Below, in pieces: positions 17,700-19,583 of a stretch of 19,583 bases of DNA (its first letter is position 1; the number at the start of each line of letters is the position of its first letter). The stretch covers positions 1 to 19,583 of the forward strand of contig CAKOGP040001768.1 in assembly GCA_933822405.4 (NCBI GenBank), written 5' to 3'. The notes below the pieces were generated by a model, which had not been told where the DNA came from, did no database searches, and saw only the letters and a list, made by a program, of their open reading frames with translations. A program made the position numbers and the translations under genes. Origin of the DNA: Cylindrotheca closterium (taxonomy: Eukaryota; Bacillariophyta; Bacillariophyceae; Bacillariales; Bacillariaceae).

Positions 17700-18396
17700 T
17701 GTGTTTGTTTGTGTGTTTGTGGATGCTGGGGCTATGATGATGATGATGATCGTGCTGGTAGACCTTCCAATGGATGTGTGTCTACGTGAGATCAGGAGAC
17801 TACAATTCTCTTGTGGTGCAAGTATAATAGATGCTTTTGTGGTATATAGTAAAAACTGTGCGGTATTTGTTTGTCAGCCTTGTTCAATAGTCCAGCAACA
17901 TGACGGGTTGGATCTAGCGTTGAATGAGTGGTTGGACTACAATTTTCGGGGAAGGGAGGATGCAAAAGTCCGGGGGAGTTTTACATTTTTAGGAGAGAAC
18001 AAAGCTCGCCTCTCCGTAAGCTTCAATCTTTCTATCAATGGGAATTTGTCAAACAGCCAACGATGATATCAAAAATGACAAGTATACGGCGATTATTCTA
18101 CTTCCGCATTTTAGCAAGCTCGGTGAGCAATTGGAGAGCCTCTCAGTAGGTTTGCATGGCCGTGGTCTACTGGAGCGAGTAGATGGCCACAAGAAGAAAT
18201 GCTCGGCACCAATGCTGGTGGTCGATGACTCAATTTCCAAAACTATTTCGAAAGCCCATTCAAATCTCTTCATGGTGCCATGCCTAGAAATTCTTTTTAC
18301 CTAAGGATTTGGTAGATGCCGGTGTCGCTCACCCATTCGTCCACCGGTATCAATCAGCATTCGCATGTAACTGGAAACCGTGGTTGCACCTGAGTG
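17700..18396. other. gene-free region upstream of Sam50, with a short ATG microsatellite
   Basis: Contains GT/T-rich sequence at 17700-17720 and an (ATG)n tract at 17734-17750. Open frames here have low-complexity or unlikely composition. Presumably holds the Sam50 promoter and the 3' end of the I29 gene. Confidence 0.5.
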
Positions 18397-18412
18397 TTAC
18401 TGTTTCAGGTGC
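18386..18412. terminator. perfect 8-bp hairpin spanning the stop codon of the I29 gene
   Basis: GCACCTGA and TCAGGTGC pair across an 11-base loop that contains the TAA (18397-18399). It is called by position only. It may help 3'-end formation or be incidental. Confidence 0.25.
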
Positions 18413-18874
18413 TCATAGAACTCGTCTAGGAGGAGTCATTCCCGTGAGCGCAATTCGAATGGTGTTGATAAAATAGTGCCATACTTAATCAATCTCCTTA
18501 CCTGAAGAAAAATCTCCGTACTGGTTTAGACCATGGAATCTTCTTCCGTTAGAATCGTCATACTCCAGCTGTAGCAAAAAATTCTTCTTGAATTGCTTGT
18601 ACCTTATTTCGCATTCTTCTTTCTGATTATGGTGTAGCCACTTTTCATACTCTTCACGAACAAAGTTGTCGTCTATCCCTATTGAATCCATCTCGACCGA
18701 TCGTTTGTCCACGAAACTATCCAGCATGTCGTTATTATCAAATTCAAGACCATTGGAGTGGAAGGAAGTTGATACTTCTTTTCTGTATTTGCTTGTTTGA
18801 AATGCCATAGAGAATGGTAGAAGAAGAACCGCTAATATTACAACGGAGATGTACTGGTAAACGTACTGCTTCAT
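18397..18874 (-). CDS. stand-alone I29 (cathepsin propeptide-type) cysteine-protease inhibitor, targeted to the secretory/plastid route
   Basis: I29 domains normally precede papain-type (C1A) proteases and block their active site; single-domain versions act as inhibitors in trans. Exon 1 (18874-18502) gives 124 residues. The frame then meets a strong donor, GTAAGG. Splicing a 76-nt intron to the acceptor CCTAG adds 29 bases (18425-18397), which complete the domain as SDEFYEHLKQ-stop, 133 residues in all. The ending NQYGDFSSDEF fits the family consensus far better than the unspliced tail. Residues 1-24 form a signal peptide (VVILAVLLLPFSMA) followed by FQTS, an ASAF-like site. The I29 core is at about 71-127. 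Of the ERFNIN motif, Glu87, Arg91, Phe95 and Asn98 are kept and the last two positions are changed. No catalytic protease domain follows in about 700 bases. Confidence 0.75.
18426..18501 (-). other. intron of the I29 inhibitor gene
   Basis: 76-nt GT-AG intron (donor CAG/GTAAGG, acceptor CTCCTAG), phase 1. It is inferred because the spliced reading restores the conserved GDFSSDEF ending; unspliced, the frame ends five codons later with GKEID. Confidence 0.7.
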
Positions 18875-19189
18875 GTTGTTCCAACAAACTACAGTATGAT
18901 ACTTATTTGCTGGTCGATGCTGTCACAAAATTCAAATTTTCTAAATTTTTCGCATCAGCACAACGCGAGTTTCGAGGTTCGATGACGTCATAAAAATGAC
19001 ACAATCCACGATTATATATTATTATCATTCAGCAGAACTTTGGATACAAACTGAGAGTGTCACAAAATCTTCAGTCCAAGTCGCTGACTCAGATGACTAA
19101 AAGCGTCTGACCCTCTATCTGAACGCAATTCACTTCAGCTCACATCATACCAACTCATCAACCTTTCAACCACATCAATTCATCTCGAA
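18875..19189. promoter_or_regulatory. divergent promoter between the I29 gene and the last gene
   Basis: The 315 bases between the two start codons contain the palindrome TGACGTCA at 18983-18990, about 200 bases before the right-hand ATG and 110 before the left-hand one. An A/T-rich ATTATATATTATTATC follows near 19011. Confidence 0.45.
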
Positions 19190-19583
19190 ATGTTTCATCC
19201 ACGACAGCGATTCATAGCTATACTCTTACTTGCGTGGATTAGCGCCCCGACCCATGCATGGGTTTTGCCTCCAGTGCCACAAAAGCACACGAACCCAACA
19301 TTTCTCACACTAGTTTCACACAGAAGAAGCAATCAACAAGTCTCTTCTACATCACTCTATGGTTGGCTAGATGGTTTAAACCCGGTCGAATCGAAAATTC
19401 CAGAAGATGTAAAAGATGAAATTTATCGCGCAGAAGCTAACACCCCTGCTGCCAAAGAACGCGGACAGCGGGTTGCTTTTCTTGCCCTCTTGGCATTTAC
19501 TGGAATCCTTTGCGCTTTCTTCAATGGATTCTTGACCGAAATTAGGGCCGCTAGTCCTGATGGAAGTCCTGGAGTGAACTTGG
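19190..19583 (+). CDS. hypothetical plastid-targeted membrane protein (5' part; continues past window end)
   Basis: Open from the ATG at 19190 to the last base (131 codons seen). The N-terminus MFHPRQRFIAILLLAWISAPTHA is a signal peptide followed by WVLPP. An aromatic residue after the cleavage site is the diatom plastid-import hallmark, and a Ser/Thr/His/Arg-rich transit-like stretch follows (LVSHRRSNQQVSSTSLYG). The mature part has an acidic segment (NPVESKIPEDVKDEIYRAEA) and one transmembrane helix (VAFLALLAFTGILCAFFNGF), then EIRAASPDGSPGVNL at the edge. A thylakoid or envelope protein is likely from the targeting alone; I do not recognise the family. Confidence 0.75.
   Translation, partial: MFHPRQRFIAILLLAWISAPTHAWVLPPVPQKHTNPTFLTLVSHRRSNQQVSSTSLYGWLDGLNPVESKIPEDVKDEIYRAEANTPAAKERGQRVAFLALLAFTGILCAFFNGFLTEIRAASPDGSPGVNL

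Noticed and set aside
17701..18066. Plus-strand frame starting MFVCVFVDAGAMMMMM
   Set aside because: It begins in GT-rich and (ATG)n simple sequence and looks accidental; it lies in the Sam50 promoter region.
18049..18273. Downstream papain (C1A) domain for the I29 gene
   Set aside because: I looked on the minus strand past the I29 exon for the catalytic Cys (GSCWAF-type) and His motifs and found none.

Overview
The window looks like nuclear DNA of a diatom (or a close photosynthetic stramenopile). The evidence is an aureochrome, a bZIP-LOV photoreceptor known only from stramenopiles. Several proteins also begin with a signal peptide ending in an 'ASAF'-like cleavage site (VSA/F, PSS/F, SMA/F, THA/W), the usual sign of import into a complex red plastid. 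Genes are compact, mostly on alternating strands, with few short GT-AG introns (69-111 nt here). I cannot name the species.

Layout. 1-1908 (-): decayed Copia-like retrotransposon (Gag, retropepsin, start of integrase) running off the left edge. 2259-4613 (-): plastid-type pentatricopeptide-repeat (PPR) protein, sharing a 299-bp divergent promoter with the aureochrome at 4913-5974 (+). About 6340-8250: repeat-rich island. It holds two inverted arrays of a near-palindromic 20-bp repeat around a short open segment, then a separate ~690-bp element with terminal inverted repeats. 8147-9912: no gene I can defend. 9913-10859 (-): nuclear-looking Cys-rich/coiled-coil protein, split by a frameshift. 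11445-13028 and 14026-15627 (+): tandem pair of plastid LrgA-LrgB fusion carriers (PLGG1 family, glycolate/glycerate translocators of photorespiration) with a conserved intron position. A small coiled-coil membrane protein (13338-13958, -) lies between them. 16131-17699 (-): mitochondrial outer-membrane Sam50. 18397-18874 (-): secreted or plastid-targeted stand-alone I29 cysteine-protease inhibitor domain whose last exon I could reconstruct. 19190-19583 (+): 5' part of a plastid-type membrane protein.

How it fits together. The right and middle parts are ordinary housekeeping and plastid genes: a blue-light regulator, an organelle RNA-binding protein, photorespiratory carriers and an outer-membrane assembly factor. 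TGACGT sites, the core bound by aureochromes, lie in the promoters of the aureochrome itself, both carriers and the last gene pair. This is suggestive, but the motif is short. The most unusual structure is the palindromic double array at 6348-6992, which I cannot assign to a known element class.
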